Source: Rhizorhapis sp036570425
GTDB taxonomy: Bacteria > Pseudomonadota > Alphaproteobacteria > Sphingomonadales > Sphingomonadaceae
Length of the DNA stretch: 64,000 bases
Assembly (NCBI GenBank): GCA_036570425.1
Contig: DATCYF010000023.1
Span: 62,001 to 126,000 of the forward strand
Direction: 5' to 3'
Shown here: one piece after another, positions 35,245 to 43,116 of the stretch
Layout: the number at the start of each line of letters is the position of its first letter
How positions within the stretch are numbered: position 1 is the stretch's first letter
Notes under the pieces: model-generated
What the model was told of the DNA's origin: nothing
Databases searched by the model: none
The model's input: only the letters and a program-made list of their open reading frames with translations
Position numbers and translations under genes: made by a program

Positions 35245-36114
35245 ATGCAACTCCATCAAATGATTACGGAGCCCTGGGCCGATTATGGCCTTCTGGATTG
35301 CGGGAGCGGCCGAAAGCTTGAGCGCTATGGCCCATATCGTTTCATTCGGCCCGAGCCTCAGGCCATGTGGGCACCCGCTTCGCCGGACTGGTCCGCAGAT
35401 GGCGAGTTTATTCCCGGGTCGGATGAAGAAGGCGGTGGACGTTGGTTCTTCGACAAGCCTGTCCCACGCGATGGCTGGCCGCTCACCTGGGACAATGTGA
35501 CATTCACGGCGAATTGCACGCCGTTTCGGCATCTGGGCTTCTTCCCAGACATGGACGCTGTGTGGCGCTGGATGCGCGGGCAGGTTCGTGGGATGGAGCA
35601 GCCGCAGATCATGAATCTCTTCGGCTATACCGGTGTCGGCACGCTCGCCATGTCTGCCGAGGACGCCCAGATGGTGCATGTCGATGCGTCAAAGAAATCA
35701 GTACAGGCTGCCCGCGCCAATGCGGAGTTGTCGGGGCTGGCGGATCGGCCCACACGCTGGATCGTCGATGACGCGGCAAAATTCGTGGCCCGAGAGGTGA
35801 GGCGGGGGCGGCGCTATGATGGCATATTGCTTGACCCACCCAAATATGGCCGCGGTCCTGAAGGCGAAGTCTGGAAGCTGGAGGAGGGACTCCCGAATCT
35901 GATAGCCGATTGCCGCAAATTGCTCGATGAAGACAGCCGGTTTCTCTTTCTGACGGTTTACGCGGTCCGCATGTCGGCGCTGGCCATCGGCGAGTTGCTC
36001 CGGCAGGCCTGCACTGGGCTCGGCGGCACGGTTGAGTGCGGCGAACTGGCGGTTCGAGAGGAAGCGCGGGGCCTGCTGCTTCCAACGGCGATCTGGGCGC
36101 GCTGGTCACGGTAA
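35245..36114 (+). CDS. Class I SAM-dependent methyltransferase, RlmI-like (probable rRNA m5C type)
   Basis: A 289-residue protein. The SAM-binding site is NLFGYTGVGTLAMS and the catalytic loop is LLDPPKYGRGP, as in RlmI/RlmK-type rRNA methyltransferases. There is no N-terminal PUA domain; instead the first 110 residues are a Trp-rich region seen in the alphaproteobacterial members. Target base unknown. Begins 16 bases after thrC and converges with ccmB. Confidence 0.85.
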   Translation: MQLHQMITEPWADYGLLDCGSGRKLERYGPYRFIRPEPQAMWAPASPDWSADGEFIPGSDEEGGGRWFFDKPVPRDGWPLTWDNVTFTANCTPFRHLGFFPDMDAVWRWMRGQVRGMEQPQIMNLFGYTGVGTLAMSAEDAQMVHVDASKKSVQAARANAELSGLADRPTRWIVDDAAKFVAREVRRGRRYDGILLDPPKYGRGPEGEVWKLEEGLPNLIADCRKLLDEDSRFLFLTVYAVRMSALAIGELLRQACTGLGGTVECGELAVREEARGLLLPTAIWARWSR

Positions 36115-36144
36115 GCGGGAGCCTGCGTCATCCGAGCTGACGCA

Positions 36145-36795
36145 TTATTCGCGCCCTGCCCTTAAGGCAGCGCCAGCCGCGATTGGCCCCATGGCTACCA
36201 GCAGCAGCGAGGCTGCCCCCAAAAATTTAAGCGGCGCTCCGCTTTCACTCGTCAGCATGCCTGCACCGAAAATCAGCAACGGAACGGCTAATGGCAGCGC
36301 AAGTAAACCAGCGAGCGCCCCGCTGCTTCTGAGGCCGGCGGTCAATGCGCTCACCATCAGGCCAAGGGCGGCAAGGGCCGGTGTGCCGACGGCCAGCCCA
36401 AGCTCCAGCCGCCATAAGGTTACTCCGTCAATATTCAGCAGCGCGCTTGCAGGCAGCGCTGCAATCATCACAGGCGGACCGAAGCTCAGCCAATGCGCGA
36501 TAAGCTTGGCCAAGGCGATCAACTCGTCCGCCATTCCCCGCAATGCAAGCTGATCGAGCACGCCGCTGTCTCTGTCGGGCATGATCAGCCTGTCGATAGG
36601 AAGTAGCGCAGCGAGCAGCGCCGCTATCCAGATGACCCCGCCTCCGGTGCGCTGGAGCAGCGCCGTGTCCGGTCCCACCGCGAAGGGGAAAAGCGTGGCG
36701 ACCATCAGCAGGAAAGCGACCGGCAGCCATGCGCCTCCGCTTCGATAGGCAAAGCTGGTATCGCGCGCGATGATTTTCAGCAGAGGCCCGCTCAT
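36145..36795 (-). CDS. ccmB: Heme exporter permease CcmB
   Basis: Six-helix inner-membrane protein of 216 residues and, with CcmA and CcmC, part of the ABC system releasing the heme-loaded CcmE during cytochrome c maturation. The family pattern of an N-terminal cytoplasmic start and long hydrophobic helices is clear. Overlaps ccmA by ATGA. No ccmC-I genes are in the window. Confidence 0.9.
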   Translation of the reverse strand: MSGPLLKIIARDTSFAYRSGGAWLPVAFLLMVATLFPFAVGPDTALLQRTGGGVIWIAALLAALLPIDRLIMPDRDSGVLDQLALRGMADELIALAKLIAHWLSFGPPVMIAALPASALLNIDGVTLWRLELGLAVGTPALAALGLMVSALTAGLRSSGALAGLLALPLAVPLLIFGAGMLTSESGAPLKFLGAASLLLVAMGPIAAGAALRAGRE

Positions 36796-37388
36796 GCTGC
36801 GGCTGCCCCAAGATCGATCCGGTGCGAAAAGATCAATGGCAAAGGCTGATGGGAGGCGGCCAAGAGGATGCCTCCGCTTGCCAGATGAATCTGCATAAGG
36901 CCGCCGAGCAGTTGGAGCGAAGCGGCATCAAGCCCATTGGCAGGCTCGTCCAACAGCCAGATGGGCGCTTTGGCCGCAACGACCCGCGCCAGCATCGCTC
37001 GCTTGCGCTGCCCGGTGGACAGCATGCGTACCGGCACATCGGCAAGATGACTGAGAGACAGCGCCGATAGCGCTTCGCCTACTGCCTTGCTGTCCGATCC
37101 GTCGATCCCGGCCCAGAAATCAAGCGCGCGGTGTAACGGCTTGTCCATGTCGAGCGCCAGATTTTCATCGCTCATCGCCAAGCGGCCCCGCCGCTCTATA
37201 TGTCCAGCCGCCGGTTGCAGCAGGCCCGCCGCCATGCGGATAAGACTGGATTTACCCGCCCCGTTGGGCCCCGCGATCAGCGCCGCCTCTCCAGGTTGCA
37301 GCGCGAAGTCCATGCCCTCGAACAAAATCCGGTCGGCGCGCAGGCAAGTGACATTCTGAAAAGAAAGGCTTGCGCCTGTCTTCATCAT
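36792..37388 (-). CDS. ccmA: Heme exporter ATP-binding protein CcmA
   Basis: ABC ATPase of 198 residues for cytochrome c maturation. Walker A GPNGAGKSS, signature LSTGQRKRAMLAR and Walker B IWLLDEPANGLD are all intact. ATG 37388 lies 9 bases after a GGGAGG site; the GTG at 37394 is too close to it. First gene of the ccmAB pair, divergent from phhB. Confidence 0.94.
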   Translation of the reverse strand: MMKTGASLSFQNVTCLRADRILFEGMDFALQPGEAALIAGPNGAGKSSLIRMAAGLLQPAAGHIERRGRLAMSDENLALDMDKPLHRALDFWAGIDGSDSKAVGEALSALSLSHLADVPVRMLSTGQRKRAMLARVVAAKAPIWLLDEPANGLDAASLQLLGGLMQIHLASGGILLAASHQPLPLIFSHRIDLGAAAA

Positions 37389-37461
37389 GCCCACATCCTC
37401 CCTTGCCGCCTAATCAACGCCATAGGCGCGCCATCCGAAATGTCCAGACGGGAGAGTTGCC

Positions 37462-37749
37462 ATGGTTGCGAAGCTGACCGAAGAGGAACGGAAGGAAGCT
37501 CTCGCCGATCTGTCCGGCTGGGTCTATGATGCGAAGCGAGATGCGATCACGCGCAGCTTCCGCTTCGATGATTTTAACGGTGCTTTCGGGTTCATGGCCC
37601 AGGTTGCGTTGTTGGCGGAAAAGGCGGACCATCATCCTGAATGGTTCAACGTCTACAACCGTGTCGATATTCTGCTCACCACGCATGACGCTGACGGCCT
37701 GTCCAATCGCGACGTGAAGCTGGCGCGGAAGATCGATGCTCTCTTGTGA
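37462..37749 (+). CDS. phhB: Pterin-4a-carbinolamine dehydratase
   Basis: A 95-residue enzyme recycling the pterin cofactor of aromatic amino acid hydroxylases. The catalytic motif EKADHHPEWFNVYN is complete. It is a single-gene unit between ccmA and the GT4 gene. No phenylalanine hydroxylase lies nearby. Confidence 0.94.
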   Translation: MVAKLTEEERKEALADLSGWVYDAKRDAITRSFRFDDFNGAFGFMAQVALLAEKADHHPEWFNVYNRVDILLTTHDADGLSNRDVKLARKIDALL

Positions 37750-37764
37750 ACATCCGCGCCGAAT

Positions 37765-38793
37765 TCAGGAATTCAGCAGCGATCGATAAAGCGTCAGATA
37801 GCGGTCGGCCATTACATCATCCGTAAAATTGCGGATGACATGCGCCCGGCAGGCCGCGCGGTCGATTTCTCCGATCCGGCCCACCGCTGCAATCGCTTCT
37901 TCCAGAGTATCGACCAGGAAGCCGGTGACGCCGTCAATGATCAATTCCGGCATGGAGCCCCGATTGAACGCAATTACGGGGGTGCCGCAGGCCATGGCTT
38001 CCACGACCGACAGGCCGAACGGCTCCTCGAAATTGATGAGGTGCAGAAGGGCGCGTGCCGATCCCAGCATTTGTGAACGGGCACTGCCGCCGACTGGCCC
38101 GTGATGAATTACGCGATTGCCGTCAAGGGAGGACGCCACCTCCCGATCATGATAGCCCTGATCCTGAACAATTCCCGCCATGTGAAGACGACGACCGCTG
38201 GCTTGAGCAACGGCGACGGCCTCCGCTGCCCCCTTATCGGGGTGGATACGGCCGAAGAACAGCAAGTCGCCGCTGCCTTCCGGATCGAACGAGAAGTCCT
38301 GGAGCCGGATGCCGTGATGGATCGTAGCGGCATAGGGCAGGGAAGGGTGTCGATCCGACTCGCTGATGGCGACATAGGCGACGCGATCTGCATAGGATTG
38401 AAACACCGGAAAAATACGTTCCGACGAAAACCCATGAATAGTTGTCACCACAGGCGTTTCAACCAGTCGCGAGAAAGCGAGGGGCACGAAATCAGCCTGA
38501 TTATGGATAAGGTCAAACTCGCCTGCCCGTTCGAACACATGGGCGACATGCAATATCTCCCAGACCTTCGCATCTATGGCGGGATCTTCGGAATAAGGCG
38601 CGGAGCACACGCCGCATAATTTACCTGCCGTCTGACTATCAAGAGTCGCAAACAGCGTCACGTCCACACCCCGTGCCACGAGTGCTTCCGTCAGCAGGCT
38701 GGTGACCAACTCCCAGGGTCCATAATGTCGTGGCGGCGTTCGCCAGGAGATGGGAGCCAGCATTGCAACGCGCATGCGCCGTGTCTCCATCAT
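37765..38793 (-). CDS. Glycosyltransferase family 4
   Basis: A 342-residue GT-B retaining glycosyltransferase without a signal peptide. The C-terminal nucleotide-sugar site shows FEEPFGLSVVEAMACGTPVIAF, the E-x7-E pattern, and FFGRIHPDKG upstream. The N-terminal half has the acceptor domain start MLAPISWRTPP. Donor and acceptor are not evident. It overlaps the GH13 gene by ATGA, so it is made together with two enzymes that split glycosides; a role in a cytoplasmic glucoside or mannoside cycle is an inference. Confidence 0.88.
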   Translation of the reverse strand: MMETRRMRVAMLAPISWRTPPRHYGPWELVTSLLTEALVARGVDVTLFATLDSQTAGKLCGVCSAPYSEDPAIDAKVWEILHVAHVFERAGEFDLIHNQADFVPLAFSRLVETPVVTTIHGFSSERIFPVFQSYADRVAYVAISESDRHPSLPYAATIHHGIRLQDFSFDPEGSGDLLFFGRIHPDKGAAEAVAVAQASGRRLHMAGIVQDQGYHDREVASSLDGNRVIHHGPVGGSARSQMLGSARALLHLINFEEPFGLSVVEAMACGTPVIAFNRGSMPELIIDGVTGFLVDTLEEAIAAVGRIGEIDRAACRAHVIRNFTDDVMADRYLTLYRSLLNS

Positions 38794-40376
38794 GCCGCGG
38801 CCACGACCACGCCCTCGTCAGCGCGCAGCATGACTTCGGACGGGCCGATTGCCGGATGATCCGGAAGCGTCGACAGCAGCACGCGTCCGCGTGCGGCCCA
38901 GCCGGGTAAAGAGGCGCGTTGAGCGTCGGAACCAAGATTGAGCGCCACGAAAACGCGCGCGTCTCCATGGCGCCGCTCATAAGCGAGAATGTCCCCCTCG
39001 GCATCCGCCAGCGCGAAATCGCCGATCGCCAGCGCATCGCTTGTCCGCCGGAGCGCCAGCAGGCGGCGGTGGAGTATCAGCATGGATTGCGCGTCTCCCA
39101 TCTGCTGCTCGACATTGCGCTCCGGCCAATCGGGATTGAGCGGCAGCCAAGGCGAAACGGAGCTGAATCCCGCAAAGGGATGGGCGTTCCATGGCATGGG
39201 CGTACGAACCGGATCGCGGCCCAGAGCCAGCCCCGGCTCGCGCAATTCCCGTGGGTCCTGAACCTGATCGTACGGGATGGACACGTCGGAAAGGCCGATT
39301 TCATCACCATAATAGATGGTTGGCGTACCCCGCAGAGTGAGCAGCAGCATGGCGGCGACCCGCGCCTGTGCTTCGCCCCGCTTGGCGGCAACGCGCGGGC
39401 GATCATGATTGCCCAGAACCCAGTTCGGCCAGCCGCCCTGCGGCAGTGCGGCCTCATATCCCGCAATGAGCGTAGCAAGATCACGCGCGTTCCATGGCGC
39501 ATCGATAAGCTGGAAATTGAAGGGGAGATGCACGCCCGCCCGTTCACGCCCATAATAATCCATCAATCGCTCGATCGGTAGATATATCTCGCCAATCAAC
39601 ACACGCTCACCGAATTCGTCCGCGATGGCGCGCATCTCCGCCGCGATGCCATGCACCTCTGGCTGATCGGTGGAATGGAGCTGAAGGACGCTATGCATCT
39701 CACCCATGGCAGGAGTGAAAGCGGGGTTGATAGGATTGTCCGGGAGGTCAGCGTGCTTCACCATGTGCCAGAGCACGTCGATCCGGAAACCATCGACTCC
39801 GCGCGCGAACCAGAAGCGCAGCACATCGTACATTGCCTCCTGAACGGCAGGATTGCGCCAGTTAAGATCCGGCTGCTCCTTCAGGAAGGCGTGGTAATAA
39901 TATTGTTCGGTTCGCTCGTCCCATTCCCAGGCCGAGCCGCCGAAATCGCTGATCCAGTTATTGGGCGGTCCGCCGCCGGGAGCCGGATCGCGCCAGATGT
40001 ACCAGTCGCGACGCGGATCGTCCCGCGAAGATCGGCTCTCAACAAACCAGGGGTGCCGGTCCGAGCTGTGGTTCGGTACGAAGTCCAGCAGCAGCTTCAG
40101 ACCGCGTTGATGGGCCGCCGCCAGCAAGGCATCGAAATCCTCCAGCGTCCCGAAGCGAGGATCGATGCCGCAATAGTCGGCAACGTCATAGCCGAAATCG
40201 GCCATAGGGGAGGGATAAATCGGGGAAATCCAGATCGCATCGACGCCGAGAGCGACCAGATAATCCAGCCTCTGCTCAATGCCTTTCAGATCGCCGACGC
40301 CATCCCCGTTCATATCCTGAAAGGAACGGGGATAGATTTGATAGATGACCCCGCGTTCCCACCAGGCAACCGTCAT
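38790..40376 (-). CDS. GH13 alpha-glucosidase
   Basis: A 528-residue cytoplasmic glycoside hydrolase; no signal peptide. The (beta/alpha)8 barrel begins with IYQIYPRSFQ and a calcium-type loop DMNGDGVGD. Catalytic residues are D200 (GFRID), E263 (LIGEIY) and D325 (GNHDRPR). The sequence is closest to oligo-1,6-glucosidase / alpha-glucosidase types that act on short alpha-glucosides. Coupled by ATGA overlaps to the GH130-type gene before it and the GT4 gene after it. Confidence 0.92.
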   Translation of the reverse strand: MTVAWWERGVIYQIYPRSFQDMNGDGVGDLKGIEQRLDYLVALGVDAIWISPIYPSPMADFGYDVADYCGIDPRFGTLEDFDALLAAAHQRGLKLLLDFVPNHSSDRHPWFVESRSSRDDPRRDWYIWRDPAPGGGPPNNWISDFGGSAWEWDERTEQYYYHAFLKEQPDLNWRNPAVQEAMYDVLRFWFARGVDGFRIDVLWHMVKHADLPDNPINPAFTPAMGEMHSVLQLHSTDQPEVHGIAAEMRAIADEFGERVLIGEIYLPIERLMDYYGRERAGVHLPFNFQLIDAPWNARDLATLIAGYEAALPQGGWPNWVLGNHDRPRVAAKRGEAQARVAAMLLLTLRGTPTIYYGDEIGLSDVSIPYDQVQDPRELREPGLALGRDPVRTPMPWNAHPFAGFSSVSPWLPLNPDWPERNVEQQMGDAQSMLILHRRLLALRRTSDALAIGDFALADAEGDILAYERRHGDARVFVALNLGSDAQRASLPGWAARGRVLLSTLPDHPAIGPSEVMLRADEGVVVAAA

Positions 40377-41494
40377 GCGAACAAAGCCTTTGGCAGATAC
40401 GTCATCCGGCAGGCCAGATCGGCCTCTCCATTAGCGATGATATAATGTTCGCCTGCATCGGCGATGCCGGTCGTAAAGACAACGGGTGTCGGCAGGTACA
40501 TTTGATGTGCAACCCGCTGCGTAAGCGCGGGTTTCGCTTCCAGGATTGGCTGGTCATCCTCAAGACGCAGGACGCGAGAAGGATCTTCGAGATCAAGCAG
40601 TGCCCAGAATGTGCGGTAAATGCCGACCTTTTCCCCCGTTTCCACTCCGTGATACAGAAGCAGCCACCCCCGTTCCGTGCGGATCGGCTGCGTGCCACCG
40701 CCGACCTTCATGCCGGAGGTTGATCCTTTGCGTGCCCGAATCCCGGGCGTATCCAGCGGCTTCCAATGGAGAGCGTCCGGCGATTCCGCCAGATTGATGG
40801 ACGGGCCGCCCGCGAAGGGACTATCTTCGGGATAGGCGAAATAGACGTCACCCTGGGGCCGCGTCAGCGCCATGAACTTGCCGCCGACCTTTCCTTCGAA
40901 GAAAAGCATGTCCTTGTTCTGGTGATCCAGGATGATTCCCTGCAGATCGTAATCCAGCCCATTGCGCGATGTGTAAAGCGAAGTGCAATGCCGTTCCGCG
41001 CTGACGGAACATGCCGTCATATAATAGATGCCGTCTATCAGGCTGATACGTGCGTCTTCCACACCATAATTCTGGTAGGTGGCCGCCGGTTCGATGGCCT
41101 TGTCATAATGGACCTCGACAACGGTGCGACCGTCGGCAGAGATCTCCACGGGCAGTATCCAGGACAGCGACGTCAGTGCGAGCAAATCATAAGAGCCCCG
41201 TTTCAGCGCAAAATGCCGGGGATCATTGAAGTCGACGGAATCGAGCGGATGCGGGTCCAGAACATACCCCTCCGGCGTCCATCGGATTGCATGCACATCG
41301 GTTCCGGAGACGGCGTTCTGCAACGCTTCGGCCACGCGGACCATGAGCAGGAGATTGCCGCTGGGCAGGCGAGCGAGGCCGGGATTGAATGCTCCCAATA
41401 CGAATGTCGGCTCGTTCACTCCCCGGCGCAGGGGCGAACGTGATAGATCCACATCGTCAGGGCAGAAAATCAGATAATCTTCAGTATCCGGCAC
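40373..41494 (-). CDS. GH130-type glycoside phosphorylase / hydrolase
   Basis: Five-bladed propeller enzyme of 373 residues from GTG 41494, which has GAGGG 7 bases upstream. The frame is open to a TTG at 41563, but that has no ribosome site. Family motifs are FNPGLARL, NYGVEDARIS, FFEGKVGGKFMAL, GGGTQPIRTERGWLLLYHGV and the C-terminal YLPTPVVFTTG. GH130 members mostly phosphorolyse beta-mannosides (for example Man-GlcNAc or mannosylglucose). Substrate here unknown. It begins 98 bases after the SDR stop and could share its transcript. Confidence 0.85.
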   Translation of the reverse strand: MPDTEDYLIFCPDDVDLSRSPLRRGVNEPTFVLGAFNPGLARLPSGNLLLMVRVAEALQNAVSGTDVHAIRWTPEGYVLDPHPLDSVDFNDPRHFALKRGSYDLLALTSLSWILPVEISADGRTVVEVHYDKAIEPAATYQNYGVEDARISLIDGIYYMTACSVSAERHCTSLYTSRNGLDYDLQGIILDHQNKDMLFFEGKVGGKFMALTRPQGDVYFAYPEDSPFAGGPSINLAESPDALHWKPLDTPGIRARKGSTSGMKVGGGTQPIRTERGWLLLYHGVETGEKVGIYRTFWALLDLEDPSRVLRLEDDQPILEAKPALTQRVAHQMYLPTPVVFTTGIADAGEHYIIANGEADLACRMTYLPKALFA

Positions 41495-41592
41495 ACAATA
41501 GCCCTCGTTCCGATACTGAAACGCCTTTGGCTGTGTCCGGTTCCTCAACAGACGGCCGCTCAAGCATCAAGTCAGATCAAGAGCCGACAATC

Positions 41593-42402
41593 CTAATGGT
41601 AAAAATTCATATAGCCGCCATCCACGACGAGATACTGTCCCGTGATATAACTGGCGTTAGCGGAACACAGAAAAGCGCATAGGCTGGCTACTTCTTCCGG
41701 CCTGCCGAAGCGGTTCGCAGGTATCCGTTTCAGGAATTGCTCCATAAAGATGTCATAGGGCAAATCGGCATCCTGTGCGCACTTACGGAAGAAATCCTCA
41801 TAATTCTCTCCTGTGTCTATGAAGCCTGGTGGAACCGTGTTGACAGTGATCCCATAGGGAGCAAGCTCATCAGCGACAGTGCGGCTGAGGCCCAGGCCAG
41901 CAGGCCGGACGGTATTCGCAAGAGCATAGTCAAAGTTCAAAATCGAACGGCGCGCGGGCGATTTCGCCGCGCCCGAGCCGATCGTGATAATGCGGCCCCA
42001 GTTTTTGCTTTTCATATTGGGCGCGACGGCACGTACGAAATGGGCGAAACCCTTCACAACGTAGGCGTAAGCGCGGTCCAGATCCTCGTCGTCAAATTCC
42101 TCAAAGGAACCTGAGGGCGGCGCAACGGGCGCATAGATGGCGATATCCGGCAGATCAAAAGCAGCCTTTGCTTGCTCGACGATCAAAGGAAAGCTTTCGA
42201 GTCGGGTTATGTCGGCCGACACTGCAACGGCTTGGCCGCCCTCGCGTCTTATCGCTTCCACGGTTTCGTCCAGCCGTTGCTGCCCCCGCGCGACCACCAC
42301 AACCCGGCAGCCGTTGCGGCCCAGCTCCTCCGCAACAGCACGGCCCATTCCATGCGAACCGCCCGTAACCACGGCTACCTTGCCGGTGATGCCCAGATCC
42401 AT
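41593..42402 (-). CDS. Divergent SDR-family oxidoreductase
   Basis: A 269-residue Rossmann protein with the cofactor motif TGGSHGMGRA and the closing VDGGYMNFYH. The active site departs from the classical YxxxK: the segment reads YALANTVRPAG, with Asn where the catalytic Lys should be, and the usual NNAG is replaced by APVAPP. Such divergent SDRs occur in catabolic clusters; activity may differ from a simple dehydrogenase. It follows the CMD-like gene by 41 bases on the same strand. Confidence 0.88.
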   Translation of the reverse strand: MDLGITGKVAVVTGGSHGMGRAVAEELGRNGCRVVVVARGQQRLDETVEAIRREGGQAVAVSADITRLESFPLIVEQAKAAFDLPDIAIYAPVAPPSGSFEEFDDEDLDRAYAYVVKGFAHFVRAVAPNMKSKNWGRIITIGSGAAKSPARRSILNFDYALANTVRPAGLGLSRTVADELAPYGITVNTVPPGFIDTGENYEDFFRKCAQDADLPYDIFMEQFLKRIPANRFGRPEEVASLCAFLCSANASYITGQYLVVDGGYMNFYH

Positions 42403-42443
42403 TTATGTCTCCCTTGATGCTGTAATTTCGCGGCCGCTTCGAG

Positions 42444-43013
42444 CTATTCCATCGCAATGCTCATCTCGGCATTGCGGAGCCGACGCAGAGTCTCTTCACT
42501 TGCCGGCACTGCACAGACGCTGCCAATCCCCAGCGCCTTTAGCCCGTGACCGACACCCAACCAGGTGCCGCACATCAACACGACATCGCCGATTTCGGTG
42601 TCGCTGAAATTGGCATGCATCCGTTCCCAGAAAGCATCATCGCCATTCATTCCGTCGATCGCGTTTGCAAAGCGGTCGACAAATTCCAGAAGAAGGCGTT
42701 CGCGTGCACTGAAGCCCGGCCACTCCAGGTTGATTGCCTCCGCATTTGTGTAAAGCTCTTCTTCTATTGGCTCATCGGAAAAGCCGGGCCAGTCGCGCCA
42801 CAGGCGCATACTGTTGCAGATGGGGCAGCCCATCATCGCCGTCATCGGAAAACGCATAACCTCACGTTCCCGGGGCGACAGGGTTGTTTCAGGCGCATCA
42901 TAGACGATACGGAACATGCGTTTGCGGCTCTCGACGAGCATCGGCGTACCCAAATGATTAAGGATATGCTCCAGCGCTTCTTCGCCTTCCGGCACATCAA
43001 TACGGTATGGCAT
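42444..43013 (-). CDS. Carboxymuconolactone decarboxylase family (AhpD-like) protein
   Basis: A 189-residue helical protein of the CMD family. The CxxC of the AhpD type is present (GCPICNSMR, about residue 62-65), which favours a thiol-redox function over true decarboxylation. Common in catabolic loci of sphingomonads with unknown function. Preceded by an AT-rich gap containing an inverted repeat. Confidence 0.85.
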   Translation of the reverse strand: MPYRIDVPEGEEALEHILNHLGTPMLVESRKRMFRIVYDAPETTLSPREREVMRFPMTAMMGCPICNSMRLWRDWPGFSDEPIEEELYTNAEAINLEWPGFSARERLLLEFVDRFANAIDGMNGDDAFWERMHANFSDTEIGDVVLMCGTWLGVGHGLKALGIGSVCAVPASEETLRRLRNAEMSIAME

Positions 43014-43073
43014 ATGGCTCTCCTCTCATTTTTTATATGATCTTTATAACACAGGAAATTGTGCATAACGCCA

Positions 43074-43090
43074 ATAATGTTCTGCATTAT
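43074..43090. promoter_or_regulatory. Inverted repeat upstream of the CMD-like gene
   Basis: ATAATG (43074-43079), 5 bases, CATTAT (43085-43090), perfect. It sits 61 bases upstream of the CMD-like start, in an AT-rich gap that also contains two further TTATAA/ATAAC-like elements. It may be an operator. Confidence 0.35.
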
Positions 43091-43116
43091 TTATAAGACT
43101 GAGGCAAAAAATCCCA

